Position numbers and translations under genes: made by a program. A stretch of 15,092 bases of DNA from an uncultured Verrucomicrobiota bacterium (GTDB lineage Bacteria > Verrucomicrobiota > Verrucomicrobiae > Opitutales > Opitutaceae): contig CAMLNJ010000017.1 in NCBI GenBank assembly GCA_946481225.1, forward strand, positions 1-15,092, in the 5' to 3' direction. This document shows positions 1-6,983 of the stretch, one piece after another. A model generated the notes under the pieces. It searched no databases, was not told the DNA's origin, and saw only the letters and a program-made list of their open reading frames with translations. The stretch's first letter is position 1. Each line of letters starts with the position of its first letter.

Positions 1-95
1 TAGCGCGTGGTCTCCTTGGCGCAGCCGGCGGCGAGCGCCAGCGCGGCGAGCAGCGCCGGCAGGGCGAGGCGGCGCATGCGGGGAGCGGTGCTCAT
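1..95 (-). CDS. Lipoprotein, 5' part only (probable LpoB-like penicillin-binding-protein activator)
   Basis: Only the first 31 codons are visible; the gene leaves the window at base 1. The sequence shows a short basic N-terminus (M1 to R9), a hydrophobic Leu/Ala stretch (residues 10-23) and a lipobox-like AAGC with the cysteine at residue 25, so the product is probably a lipidated envelope protein. The start ATG at 95-93 overlaps the TGA of the upstream YcfL-like gene (shared ATGA at 92-95), and a GAGGAG Shine-Dalgarno lies six bases upstream, so the start is well supported and translation is probably coupled. In Enterobacteria ycfL is followed by lpoB, an outer-membrane lipoprotein that activates PBP1b. 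The same order here makes LpoB the best guess, but this is inference from context because the folded domain is outside the window. An internal ATG at codon 7 would leave an equally good signal. Confidence 0.7.
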   Translation of the reverse strand, partial: MSTAPRMRRLALPALLAALALAAGCAKETTR

Positions 96-481
96 TCCTG
101 GCTCCTCAGGATCAGGCGGAAGTCCGCGGCCTTCTCGGTGGGGGCCACGGTGTTGATGGGGTGATTCGCGTTGTTGTAGATGAGCAGCGGCTTCCAGGCC
201 TCCTCCTCCCAGGCGCGCATGCCCTCGCGGTCGATCCAGCGGAACTTGTAGGCGATGCGCTTCACGCTCTTGCTGTCGTTGTTCAGGTTGGCGTCGATCC
301 TGATCAGGTCGCCCGCCTGCGAGCAGCGCATCTCGGTGGCCTGGATGGTGGTGCGCCGGGTATTGACGGGGGGGGTCTGGGGGAGGGGGGCGGGGGGCGG
401 TGCAACCGGGGGGCGGGAAATCAGTTCTCGATGACAGGGGAGCCGAGGAAGAAGCCGTCGAGCCAGGTGCGGTTCATCCAT
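92..481 (-). CDS. YcfL-like protein (DUF1425), start uncertain
   Basis: The C-terminal 90 residues (from about VNTRRTTIQA) resemble the YcfL/DUF1425 family: a compact beta-sandwich-like domain with a strand ending in YKFRWIDREG, a following aromatic/proline segment (EAWKPLL) and a closing strand with DFRLIL. Family members are usually small lipoproteins encoded next to lpoB, which matches the lipoprotein gene overlapping its 3' end. The N-terminus is problematic. The only in-frame ATG that keeps the whole domain is at 481, which overlaps the preceding gene by 61 bases and gives no signal peptide. The next ATG, at 331, would cut off the first strand. Between them the frame crosses five C homopolymers of 5 to 8 bases that encode a proline-rich stretch. 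A slippage or sequencing frameshift there, an unusual start, or a lost signal peptide are all possible. The domain call is moderately sure; the start is not. Confidence 0.6.
   Translation of the reverse strand: MDEPHLARRLLPRLPCHRELISRPPVAPPPAPLPQTPPVNTRRTTIQATEMRCSQAGDLIRIDANLNNDSKSVKRIAYKFRWIDREGMRAWEEEAWKPLLIYNNANHPINTVAPTEKAADFRLILRSQE
102..107 (-). promoter_or_regulatory. Shine-Dalgarno GAGGAG for the lipoprotein gene
   Basis: The minus strand reads GAGGAG six bases before the ATG at 95. It lies inside the last codons of the YcfL-like gene. It is notable because most genes in this window lack a recognisable Shine-Dalgarno, and it fixes the lipoprotein start at 95. Confidence 0.6.
368..417 (+). 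repeat. G-run tract, potential G-quadruplex
   Basis: On the plus strand there are G runs of 8 (368-375), 5 (379-383), 6 (385-390), 6 (392-397), 6 (408-413) and 3 (415-417) separated by 1-10 bases. Four neighbouring runs of five or more with loops of 1-3 bases satisfy the usual G-quadruplex pattern several times over. The tract lies just after the stop of the secreted-protein gene and within the 5' part of the YcfL-like frame, both transcribed from the minus strand, so the G-rich strand is the template and the mRNA is C-rich. Such homopolymers are also prone to replication slippage and sequencing error. Confidence 0.6.
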
Positions 482-1527
482 TGGAGGTCCTGGCCGTCGC
501 CATCGTCCGAATACAGCCAGAGCGCGCCGTCTGGACCGACGGTGGCGTTGCCGACGAAGCCAAGATACTGGTTGCGGTCGGATTTCACCTCGCTGGTCAC
601 GCCGAGATCGATAACGCGCCCGGCGGGACGGTTGCGGGTGAAAAGCGTGAGCCGATCAGGCGAGAGGCCTGCCTTCGCCTGCCAGGTTTGGGTGGGGTTG
701 GAGATGAAGGCGACGTAGACGCCGTAGGTGGCGCCGGCGGGCAGATTGCGCGCGATGGTCACCAAGGGGGACGCGTTGCCGATGCCATCGTTGGCGTCCT
801 TTTCGTAGACATCCCGGTTGCCGGCCATGTCGAAACCGAAGCCGGGGCGCTGGCGCCAGAGCGGCCCGTTCAAAAAGCCCGGGTCCGAGGAGTCGGTGGT
901 AAAAAAGGGGTCGGGGAGACCGCTGATGGTGGTGGTGTTGGCGTAGTCGATGTCGATGAAGATGCCCGGGGGGCTCGCGCGCTCTTCGGTGCCGCGGATA
1001 TGGAGGGCGTTGAGACGAACGCGATTGTCGTCGTTGCAGTCCTTGAAGGTGAGCTCGTAGGTGGAGCGTCCGTCCGACTTGATGCTGTAGAGGGCGGGGG
1101 TGGTGGAGAAGACGTGTTTGGGCACCAGAACCTGCGGGGCTTCGCCGGCCGCGCCGTAACTGATCTCAATCGCACCGGGATAGGAGCGGTCAAAGTGCCA
1201 GGACTCCACGACGTAGCTCCCGGCGGGAAGGTCGGCGATGCGCAGCGTGAGGGTGGCCTCGTCGCCGTCGATCATCGCGAAGTCGCGCAGCATCGGGTCG
1301 GGATACTCGCGGTTGCGGGAGGCGATGCCTTGGCCCTCGAGCGTGAAAGTGACGGGGCCCTGTCTAACGCGGGCTCCGCTGAGCGCTGGCACGACTTGGT
1401 GGAGCGTGGCGACCGGGCTGCCGGCAGGTTGGAAATCGAGCCAGGCGACGTCCGCGCGACCGGAAACGACGGCGGCGACGGTGGACGCGAGCAGGAGGCA
1501 GGTGCGAGAAGCCGGAACGGGGTGCAT
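421..1527 (-). CDS. Secreted two-domain protein of unknown function
   Basis: 368 residues with an N-terminal Sec signal peptide (hydrophobic LLLASTVAAVV, cleavage likely around residues 23-25), so it is exported. After the signal there appear to be two beta-rich modules. The first (about 26-178) has a pattern of short strands with LTLRIADLPAGSYVVESWHFD and a closing RVRLNALHIRG, reminiscent of malectin-like or other carbohydrate-binding beta-sandwiches; this is a resemblance, not an assignment. The second (about 190-368) begins FIDIDYANTTTISGLPDPFF and ends with an aromatic-rich WMNRTWLDGFFLGSPV. I see no catalytic signature, sortase motif or PEP-CTERM tail. The ATG at 1527 is preceded by a pyrimidine-rich leader (CTTTCCCTGACACCACC) without a Shine-Dalgarno. 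It lies upstream of the YcfL-like gene on the same strand, but a functional link is not evident. High confidence that it is a real gene; function unknown. Confidence 0.8.
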   Translation of the reverse strand: MHPVPASRTCLLLASTVAAVVSGRADVAWLDFQPAGSPVATLHQVVPALSGARVRQGPVTFTLEGQGIASRNREYPDPMLRDFAMIDGDEATLTLRIADLPAGSYVVESWHFDRSYPGAIEISYGAAGEAPQVLVPKHVFSTTPALYSIKSDGRSTYELTFKDCNDDNRVRLNALHIRGTEERASPPGIFIDIDYANTTTISGLPDPFFTTDSSDPGFLNGPLWRQRPGFGFDMAGNRDVYEKDANDGIGNASPLVTIARNLPAGATYGVYVAFISNPTQTWQAKAGLSPDRLTLFTRNRPAGRVIDLGVTSEVKSDRNQYLGFVGNATVGPDGALWLYSDDGDGQDLQWMNRTWLDGFFLGSPVIEN

Positions 1528-2033
1528 GGTGGTGTCAGGGAAAGTGAGGCGGGATGCCTAGCGACCGGCGGGGGAGACCGGGCATGGAGACTGGATGGGG
1601 CTCCTTACTCATCCTTGGTTAGGGGCGAAATGAGAACGAGCCGCTTTGTTTAACGTAAGCCGGCAAGAACGCGACGAAGCGGGTCGTCGTGAGCGAAGCG
1701 CTTTCCGGGCCGGGGCATGCAGGAGGAAAGCGTGACGCGGGCCCTCGGGCGGCGGGCTATATACGCTAAAAAGCAATCGTGCCGCCTCGCGTTGCGCGGC
1801 AAGCGGCGGACCTCGCGTGGAGCGTCGGCGCTTTTGCGGCACTCCGCTCATCCTGCTTCCAAACCGCGCCGTCGCGGCCGTCGATGTCGTTGCGGAGCCG
1901 GCTGTTTTTCCGGCGCGATCCCGCCTCGGCCCCCGGGAATTTTGGGAGAAAAAAGAACGTGCCCTGAACGCTCGTCATGGCACGGTTCATGTTCCTCACG
2001 TAGTTCGTTCGTCCACCATACCACTCTTACCGC
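1528..2033. other. Divergent intergenic region between secreted-protein gene and glgP
   Basis: 506 bp between two divergently oriented genes, so it should hold both promoters. Open frames here are short, have no credible start and overlap each other on both strands; I find no gene. There is a small imperfect hairpin at 1955-1988 (GAACGTGCC pairing with GGCACGGTTC with one bulged base, 15-base loop) about 45 bases before the glgP start. AT-richer patches (around 1645-1655 and 1757-1775) could contribute to promoters, but I cannot assign convincing -35/-10 pairs. No Shine-Dalgarno precedes glgP. Confidence 0.5.
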
Positions 2034-4589
2034 ATGTCCGCCGCTCCCTCCAAGTCTCGCAAATCCTCCGCCAAGAAGTCCGCCGCGGACGCCGCCGTGG
2101 TCGCCACTCCTGCCGCGATCCCCCGGCGCCGCGCCATGGATCTTCCCGTTCCGGCCCTAAAGGAGGCGATCCTGCGCCACCTCACCTATACGCTGGCCCG
2201 CGACCAAGGCTCGGCCACCCCGCGCGACTGGTGGATCGCCACCGCTTTCGCCGTCCGCGAACAGATTCTCTCCCGTCTCATCCAGACGCAGGCGGTTCAC
2301 AACAGGACCAACGTCCGCCGCCTATACTACCTCTCGCTCGAATACCTCATGGGCCGCCTCATGGAGAACAATCTCCAGAACACCGGTCTGACCGAGACCG
2401 CCCGCGCCGCGCTTGCCGATCTCGGGGTAAACCTCGACGACCTTGCCGAGGTCGAGGTCGACATGGGCCTCGGAAACGGCGGCCTTGGACGCCTCGCCGC
2501 TTGCTTCCTCGATTCCCTCGCCACGCTAGACTACCCGGCCATCGGCTACGGCATTCACTACGAGTTCGGCCTCTTCAAGCAGGAGTTTGTCCATGGCCAC
2601 CAGATCGAGCATCCCGACAACTGGATGATCTTCGGCACCCCTTGGGAGATCTGCCGCCCCGAATATACCCAGAAGATCCAGCTCTACGGTCGCGTTGAAA
2701 ATGTCTTCGACGACCGCGGCGGCTACCGCCCCCGTTGGGTCGACACCAAGGAAATCCTCGGCGTGCCCTACGACATCCCGATCGCCGGCTACGGCACCAA
2801 GACCGTCAATCTCCTCCGCCTCTGGGCCTCGCGCTCCACCGAGGAGTTCGACCTCAGCGCCTTCAACTCCGGCGGCTACGTCGAGGCGGTGCGCGAGAAG
2901 GCAATCGGCGAGACCGTCTCGAAGGTTCTTTACCCGAACGACAAGACCGAAAACGGCAAGGAGCTGCGCCTCATCCAGCAGTATTTCTTCGTCTCCTGCT
3001 CGCTGCGCGACCTCATCCGCCGCCACTTCCGCATCGCCGGCAACTCCTGGAAAAATTTCTCCGACAAGGTCGCCGTCCAGCTCAACGACACCCATCCCGC
3101 CGTCGCCGTCGCCGAGCTTCAACGCATCCTCGTGGACGAACAGCAGCTCGCCTGGGACGACGCGTGGGCCATCGTCAACCGCACCTTCGGCTACACCAAT
3201 CACACGCTCCTCCCCGAAGCCTTGGAGAAATGGAGTCTTCCGCTCTTCACCAAGGTCCTCCCGCGTCACACCCAGATCATTTTCGAGATCAACCGCCGCC
3301 TCATGGATGCGGTCGAGGCGAAGTGGCCCGGCGACGACCACAAGAAGCGCGTTCTCTCCCTGATCGACGAGAATGGCTGCAAGGCTTTCCGCATGGCCAA
3401 CCTCTCCGTCGTCGGCTCGCACGCCGTCAACGGCGTCGCCGCGCTCCATACCGAACTCCTCAAGAAGGATCTCTTCCCCGAGTTCGACGCGCTCTATCCC
3501 GGTAAATTCCAAAACAAGACCAACGGCATCACCCCCCGTCGCTGGCTGCTCGATTGCAACCCTGCTCTCGCCACCCTCATCGCCGACACCTTGGGCCACC
3601 GCGAGTGGGCGCGCGATCTCGACCAGCTCCGCGGCCTCGAGCTCTCCGCCGGCAACGCCGACTTCCAGGAAAAGTTCATGGCCGTGAAACGCGCCAACAA
3701 GGTCTTCCTTGCCGAGGTCATCCAGCGCGAATGCGGCGTCGCCGTCTCGCCCGACGCCCTCTTCGACGTGCAGATCAAGCGACTCCATGAATACAAGCGC
3801 CAGCACCTGAACCTACTCCACATCCTCGCGCTTTACCGCCGTCTCCTTCAGAATCCGAATCTCGATATCGTCCCGCGCGTCTTCGTGTTCGCGGCAAAGG
3901 CGGCCCCCGGCTACGACCTCGCGAAAAACATCATCCGCGCGATCAACGTCATCGGCAAACGCATCAACGAGGACGTTCGCATCAACGGAAAGCTCAAGGT
4001 CGCCTTCCTGCCCAATTATCGCGTTTCCCTTGCGGAAAAGATCATTCCCGCCGCCGATCTCTCCGAGCAGATCTCCACCGCCGGCAAGGAAGCCTCCGGC
4101 ACCGGCAACATGAAGCTCGCCCTAAACGGCGCGCTTACCATCGGCACCCTCGACGGCGCCAACGTCGAGATCCGCGAGGAGGTCGGCGACGACAACATCT
4201 TCATCTTCGGCCTCACCGTCGAGGAGGTCGAGGCCCTCGACGCCAAGGGCTACTCCCCTTGGGACTACTACCACCGCGACGAGGAGCTCCGCGCCATCGT
4301 CGACTGGCTCGGCAGCGACTACTTCACGCCCGGCGAACATCACGCCTTCGGGGCGCTTCACCACAGCCTCACCGGCGGCGGCGATCCCTACAAGGTCCTC
4401 GCCGACTTCCGCAGCTACAGTGACGCCCACGCCAAGGTCGACGCGGCCTACCGCGACAAAAAGCGCTGGGCCAAGATGGCCATTCTCAACACCGCCCGCG
4501 TCGGCAAATTCTCCAGCGATCGCACCATCCACGAATACGCCAAGCAGATCTGGTCGCTTCCCGCCGTCCGAGTGACCGAGCGGGCGTAG
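2034..4589 (+). CDS. glgP: Glycogen/maltodextrin phosphorylase
   Basis: Releases glucose-1-phosphate from the non-reducing end of alpha-1,4-glucans (glycogen, maltodextrin) in the cytoplasm, using pyridoxal phosphate. The 851-residue product aligns by eye along the whole GT35 family: [12 protein letters not shown] near residue 100, [17 protein letters not shown] at 145-161, HLNDTHP-type segment as [36 protein letters not shown], and the PLP site [15 protein letters not shown] with the cofactor lysine at Lys694. It ends [12 protein letters not shown] as in E. coli GlgP. Usual length is 800-830; the extra length is an N-terminal tail of about 35 residues rich in Ser, Lys and Ala before the conserved [16 protein letters not shown]. 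The ATG at 2034 has a pyrimidine-rich leader and no Shine-Dalgarno; a downstream in-frame ATG at residue 35 would remove the tail, so the exact start deserves care. It stands alone; no other glycogen gene is adjacent. Whether glycogen or maltodextrin is preferred cannot be read from sequence. Confidence 0.96.
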   Translation: MSAAPSKSRKSSAKKSAADAAVVATPAAIPRRRAMDLPVPALKEAILRHLTYTLARDQGSATPRDWWIATAFAVREQILSRLIQTQAVHNRTNVRRLYYLSLEYLMGRLMENNLQNTGLTETARAALADLGVNLDDLAEVEVDMGLGNGGLGRLAACFLDSLATLDYPAIGYGIHYEFGLFKQEFVHGHQIEHPDNWMIFGTPWEICRPEYTQKIQLYGRVENVFDDRGGYRPRWVDTKEILGVPYDIPIAGYGTKTVNLLRLWASRSTEEFDLSAFNSGGYVEAVREKAIGETVSKVLYPNDKTENGKELRLIQQYFFVSCSLRDLIRRHFRIAGNSWKNFSDKVAVQLNDTHPAVAVAELQRILVDEQQLAWDDAWAIVNRTFGYTNHTLLPEALEKWSLPLFTKVLPRHTQIIFEINRRLMDAVEAKWPGDDHKKRVLSLIDENGCKAFRMANLSVVGSHAVNGVAALHTELLKKDLFPEFDALYPGKFQNKTNGITPRRWLLDCNPALATLIADTLGHREWARDLDQLRGLELSAGNADFQEKFMAVKRANKVFLAEVIQRECGVAVSPDALFDVQIKRLHEYKRQHLNLLHILALYRRLLQNPNLDIVPRVFVFAAKAAPGYDLAKNIIRAINVIGKRINEDVRINGKLKVAFLPNYRVSLAEKIIPAADLSEQISTAGKEASGTGNMKLALNGALTIGTLDGANVEIREEVGDDNIFIFGLTVEEVEALDAKGYSPWDYYHRDEELRAIVDWLGSDYFTPGEHHAFGALHHSLTGGGDPYKVLADFRSYSDAHAKVDAAYRDKKRWAKMAILNTARVGKFSSDRTIHEYAKQIWSLPAVRVTERA

Positions 4590-4623
4590 CCGGCGTCTTC
4601 GCCGCGATCACCCCGTCTGGAAT

Positions 4624-4767
4624 TAGGCGCTGTCTTCAAAATAAACCGACGCTTTGCTTGCGCCCTGCGGGTGAAGCGGAAACCAAGCTGGGCCTGCGTT
4701 GCGAAAGGCGGCATGGGCCTCCGGCCCGCCTCCGCCTTTCGCGTTTTGGCCGAGCGAGGTTTCCCGC
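4624..4767 (+). mobile_element. Degenerate inverted-repeat (MITE-like) element, copy C
   Basis: Starts TAGGCGCTGTCTTC and aligns with the complete element at 11170-11352 through most of its length, including CTGGGCCTGCGTTG, GGCGGCATGGGCC, CGCCTCCGCCT and TTGGCCGAGC. It folds into a long hairpin: GCGGAAACC (4676-4684) against GGTTTCCCGC (4758-4767), and a perfect inner 11-bp stem GCGAAAGGCGG (4701-4711) against CCGCCTTTCGC (4732-4742). Where its stem bases differ from the complete copy, the opposite arm often differs to match, as expected if structure is conserved. The right terminal repeat is missing or unrecognisable. It begins 35 bases after the glgP stop. Confidence 0.6.
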
Positions 4768-4808
4768 CCTGCCGGTTGATGGCCATTCCGGCACCCGCGG
4801 CGTTGGGG

Positions 4809-4852
4809 AGGCGGGGAAAGCCTCTCCGAGGATAACCCTCGGCTCCCCGCCT
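4809..4852. repeat. Nested hairpin downstream of glgP
   Basis: AGGCGGGG (4809-4816) pairs perfectly with CCCCGCCT (4845-4852), and inside it CCGAGG (4826-4831) pairs with CCTCGG (4837-4842) around a five-base loop. No T tract follows, so it is not a classical intrinsic terminator. It could stabilise a 3' end or be part of a structured RNA. Confidence 0.5.
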
Positions 4853-4900
4853 TGCGGCCTGCCGTTTGGCCCTCAACGCAGCAGATTTTGGGCCCTCTCT

Positions 4901-4944
4901 AAAGTCACCGTGCTCCTCATGGTTGGCGCGGTGACTTTTATTTT
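4901..4944 (+). terminator. Putative intrinsic terminator
   Basis: Perfect 10-bp inverted repeat AAAGTCACCG (4901-4910) and CGGTGACTTT (4929-4938), loop of 18 bases, followed by a T-rich run TTTTATTTT on the plus strand. It is about 310 bases after the glgP stop, so it would end a long structured glgP 3' UTR or a separate short transcript. The long loop and A/T content of the outer stem lower confidence. Confidence 0.5.
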
Positions 4945-5181
4945 CTCGGCGCCGACTGCGAAGTGGCTCCCGCAATCCGGCCTTTTGGCCTGTCTGGCCC
5001 TCTTTGCCTTGTCGCCGGTCTCGAGGGTGCGTTGCTGCATCTGTGTCGCTCGAAAAAGAACAGTGAGTCAGCGGTGATGTTTGTCCGCCCGCCGCGGTTC
5101 GGCTCCCTCGCCCGTCGTTTTTTGAGGTGACGCCTTCGGAACCCTTTGCCCCTCTCTAGGTCCGTCCCTCCACTCCCCTTT

Positions 5182-5850
5182 ATGCGTCGCCCGGTTCTTG
5201 CCGCCTGCCTCCTCGTCGCCTTCGCCGCTCCCGCGCTTCGCGCCGAGCTCAAGTTCGAGTCCCCCGAACTGATCGTGAAACCGAAGATCGGCGAGAAACA
5301 GATCCTCGCCGAATTCAAGTTTACCAACACCGGCGCCGCGCCGCTCGCGATCACGCAGGTGCATAGTGGCTGCGGTTGCACCGTGCCCGAAAAGCCCGCC
5401 GAGCCGATCGCCGCCGGAGCGAGCGGCGTCATCCCCGTCACCTACAAGCCCGGCGACCACCAAGGTCGCCAAGTCCAGTCGATTCAGATCCAGACCGGCG
5501 ACGGCAAGACCCACGAACTCCGCCTCGTTATCGACCTGCCGGTGCGCGTCACTTTCGCTCCCCAACGGCTCCTTCTCTTCCGCGGCGCCGACTCCGAGCC
5601 CAAGATTGCCAGCCTTACCTATGGCGAGGCGGAGAAGACCGAGCTGCTCGACGTCACCGAGCAGTCGCAGGCCTTCGAGATCCTCGGCGAACCCAAGCTC
5701 GAGCAGGGCGTGCTGACGCTTTCTGTCCGCCACACCGGCCCCGCCGGAGAAGACGCGCGCGCCTCCGTTCGCGTTCGCACGCGCGACTCCGCGGGCGTGG
5801 AGCATACGGATATCCTTTATCTGCGGCATTCCCCGGCGCCGACCCAGTGA
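5182..5850 (+). CDS. Exported DUF1573 domain protein
   Basis: 222 residues from the ATG at 5182, with a clear signal peptide (residues 1-20, RRPVLAACLLVAFAAPALRA) and mature start near AELKF, so it should act in the periplasm. The first half is a typical DUF1573 Ig-like (ASH/MSP-type) domain: AEFKFTNTGAAPLAITQV, then SGCGCTVPE with Cys64 and Cys66, then IPVTYKPGDHQGRQ. The second half (about 125-215) looks like another beta-sandwich (ASVRVRTRDSAG). An in-frame TTG upstream at 5146 would add residues before the signal peptide and is unlikely. The leader is pyrimidine-rich with no Shine-Dalgarno. It is the first gene of a three-gene operon; its stop overlaps the GTG of the rhodanese. DUF1573 function is unknown; the two close cysteines plus a rhodanese and a MauE-like neighbour hint at thiol or sulfur chemistry, which is inference. 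Confidence 0.88.
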   Translation: MRRPVLAACLLVAFAAPALRAELKFESPELIVKPKIGEKQILAEFKFTNTGAAPLAITQVHSGCGCTVPEKPAEPIAAGASGVIPVTYKPGDHQGRQVQSIQIQTGDGKTHELRLVIDLPVRVTFAPQRLLLFRGADSEPKIASLTYGEAEKTELLDVTEQSQAFEILGEPKLEQGVLTLSVRHTGPAGEDARASVRVRTRDSAGVEHTDILYLRHSPAPTQ

Positions 5851-6335
5851 GCACGCCGCGGCCCGCCTCCGCCACCTCTTCGCTTCGCGGCCGGCTGCGT
5901 GCGGCCTTGCTCCTGCTCGCCTTGCCGCTCGTCCCCGCGCTGCTCACCGGCTGGCTCCACCCGCGTCGTCCCGATTGGGCGGCGCTGCGCGCCGAGGCCC
6001 GCGCTCCTGCTCCGGAGCAGCTGGAACTCGCCCGGCTTCGCGCCGACTGGCCCGACGCCCTCTGGATCGATGCCCGTTCCGCCGCCGACTACGCCGCCGG
6101 CCACATCCCCGGCGCCCTTTCGCTCAACGAAGAGGATTGGGAACGTGGCTTCGCCGCGTTCATTGAAAAATGGGACGGCGCGCGTCCTCTCGTCGTCTAC
6201 TGCGGTGGGGAAAACTGCCACGCGAGCGATTCTGTCGCGCGTCGCCTTCGCCACGAACTGGGATTCGAGAATATTCGCGTGCTCCGCGGCGGCTGGACCG
6301 CTTGGCAGGCCTCCGTGGGGAAAGGCGCGCCATGA
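5847..6335 (+). CDS. Membrane-anchored rhodanese-like protein
   Basis: 162 residues from a GTG at 5847 that overlaps the upstream stop (GTGA at 5847-5850). A hydrophobic segment (about residues 18-34, AALLLLALPLVPALLTG) should anchor it in the inner membrane with the rest facing the periplasm. A single rhodanese domain follows: LWIDARSAADYAAGHIPGA, then VVYCGG with catalytic-position Cys119, a second cysteine at 124, and the closing RVLRGGWTAWQ. Rhodaneses carry a persulfide on the active cysteine and transfer sulfane sulfur; single-domain ones may also bind rather than catalyse. The start is chosen because the frame continues far upstream only inside the DUF1573 gene, where the translation loses all family character. 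It sits in the middle of the operon and its stop overlaps the next start (ATGA at 6332-6335). Confidence 0.88.
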   Translation: MSTPRPASATSSLRGRLRAALLLLALPLVPALLTGWLHPRRPDWAALRAEARAPAPEQLELARLRADWPDALWIDARSAADYAAGHIPGALSLNEEDWERGFAAFIEKWDGARPLVVYCGGENCHASDSVARRLRHELGFENIRVLRGGWTAWQASVGKGAP

Positions 6336-6793
6336 GCGATGCCTCGCCCTCCGCACCCGCGCGCGCGGCCACGCCGTGGCGTGCGCGCTTAGACCTTTTC
6401 GCCCGCGCCCTCGTGTCCGCGCTCTGGCTCGCGGCAGGCGTTTTCAAGCTCGCCGATCCCGCCGCTTTTGCGCGCGACATCGGGCACTACCGTCTAATCC
6501 CCGATCTCGGCTCGGCCGCGGCCGCCGTCTACCTGCCTTGGCTGGAGATTGTCCTCGGCGTGGCGCTCTGGCTGCCTCGCTTTCGAGAGGTCGCGCGCGG
6601 GCTTAGTCTCGTTTTGCTCGGCGTCTTTGGTGTCGCGCTCGCCGCCGCGCTCGTCCGGGGGCTCGACATCCGTTGTGGTTGCTTTGGCGAGGGCGGTCCC
6701 GATTCTTCCGCAGCCTTGGCTTTGGCGCGGAATGCTGTTCTTGCGCTTCTGCTTTGGGGTGGGGGGCGGCTGGCTCCTTCGAACGCGTCGTAG
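6332..6793 (+). CDS. MauE/DoxX-type four-helix membrane protein
   Basis: 153 residues, ATG at 6332 overlapping the rhodanese stop. Four hydrophobic helices are visible at about residues 25-42, 57-75, 82-106 and 125-147. The sequence begins its core with ALWLAAGVFKLADPAAFARDI and carries LDIRCGCFG (Cys115, Cys117) between helices 3 and 4, both typical of the MauE branch of the DoxX-like families. MauE is required for maturation of methylamine dehydrogenase, whose small subunit has many disulfides, so a role in electron or thiol transfer across the membrane is plausible here; no mau genes are nearby, so it is not part of methylamine metabolism. It closes the DUF1573-rhodanese-MauE operon. No Shine-Dalgarno is needed if translation is coupled. 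Confidence 0.85.
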   Translation: MSDASPSAPARAATPWRARLDLFARALVSALWLAAGVFKLADPAAFARDIGHYRLIPDLGSAAAAVYLPWLEIVLGVALWLPRFREVARGLSLVLLGVFGVALAAALVRGLDIRCGCFGEGGPDSSAALALARNAVLALLLWGGGRLAPSNAS

Positions 6794-6809
6794 GCGTCGA
6801 CGCCCCCCG

Positions 6810-6828
6810 CGCGGCCGGCTTGGCCGCG
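6810..6828. repeat. Short GC hairpin between convergent genes
   Basis: CGCGGCC (6810-6816) and GGCCGCG (6822-6828) form a perfect 7-bp stem with a 5-base loop, 16 bases after the MauE-like stop. No T run follows on either strand, so it is at best a weak terminator. The rest of the 190-bp convergent gap (6794-6983) shows no gene. Confidence 0.35.
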
Positions 6829-6983
6829 TCGGCATAGGCCCACGCCGGTAGCTCGGTTCGGATGCAAAAAAAACGAGCTCCAAGTCTAGATCAGTCGTGA
6901 TTACGACGGCTGGATGCCGCTCGAAGAGTCTGTCTGCGGGGAAATGCGCTTTCGGCCCCCGGCTTAACAAAGTCCGGTGTGAC

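Larger units (their letters stand above)
4590..5181. other. Structured intergenic region downstream of glgP
   Basis: About 590 bp between glgP and the DUF1573 gene, both on the plus strand. Open frames inside are low quality and without family resemblance. It contains, in order, a degenerate inverted-repeat element (4624-4767), a nested hairpin (4809-4852) and a terminator-like hairpin with a T tract (4901-4944), each listed separately. The remainder (4945-5181) must carry the promoter of the DUF1573 operon, but I could not identify a convincing -35/-10 pair; bases 5161-5181 are a pyrimidine-rich leader. Confidence 0.5.

Noticed and set aside
400..1653. 417-codon plus-strand frame over the secreted-protein gene
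   Set aside because: Gly/Val/Glu-rich without domains; the minus strand has a signal peptide and ordinary protein composition.
1609..2033. Several short frames between the secreted-protein gene and glgP
   Set aside because: They overlap each other on both strands, are Arg/Pro/Ser-rich and lack plausible starts.
2526..3806. 426-codon open frame antisense to glgP
   Set aside because: Val/Gly/Asp/Glu-rich shadow of a GC-rich gene; the opposite strand is an unmistakable phosphorylase throughout.
5049..5075. Possible fourth copy of the element (CTGTGTCGCTCGAAAAAG)
   Set aside because: Only a few bases of likeness to the left end, no TA start and no further alignment.
4658..5077. 139-codon plus-strand frame between glgP and the DUF1573 gene
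   Set aside because: It runs straight through the inverted-repeat element, the hairpins and the terminator, and has no family resemblance.
6850..6880. Inverted AGCTCG/CGAGCT around an A8 run as a terminator for the MauE-like gene
   Set aside because: The A run is in the loop, not after the stem, so it does not fit an intrinsic terminator on either strand.
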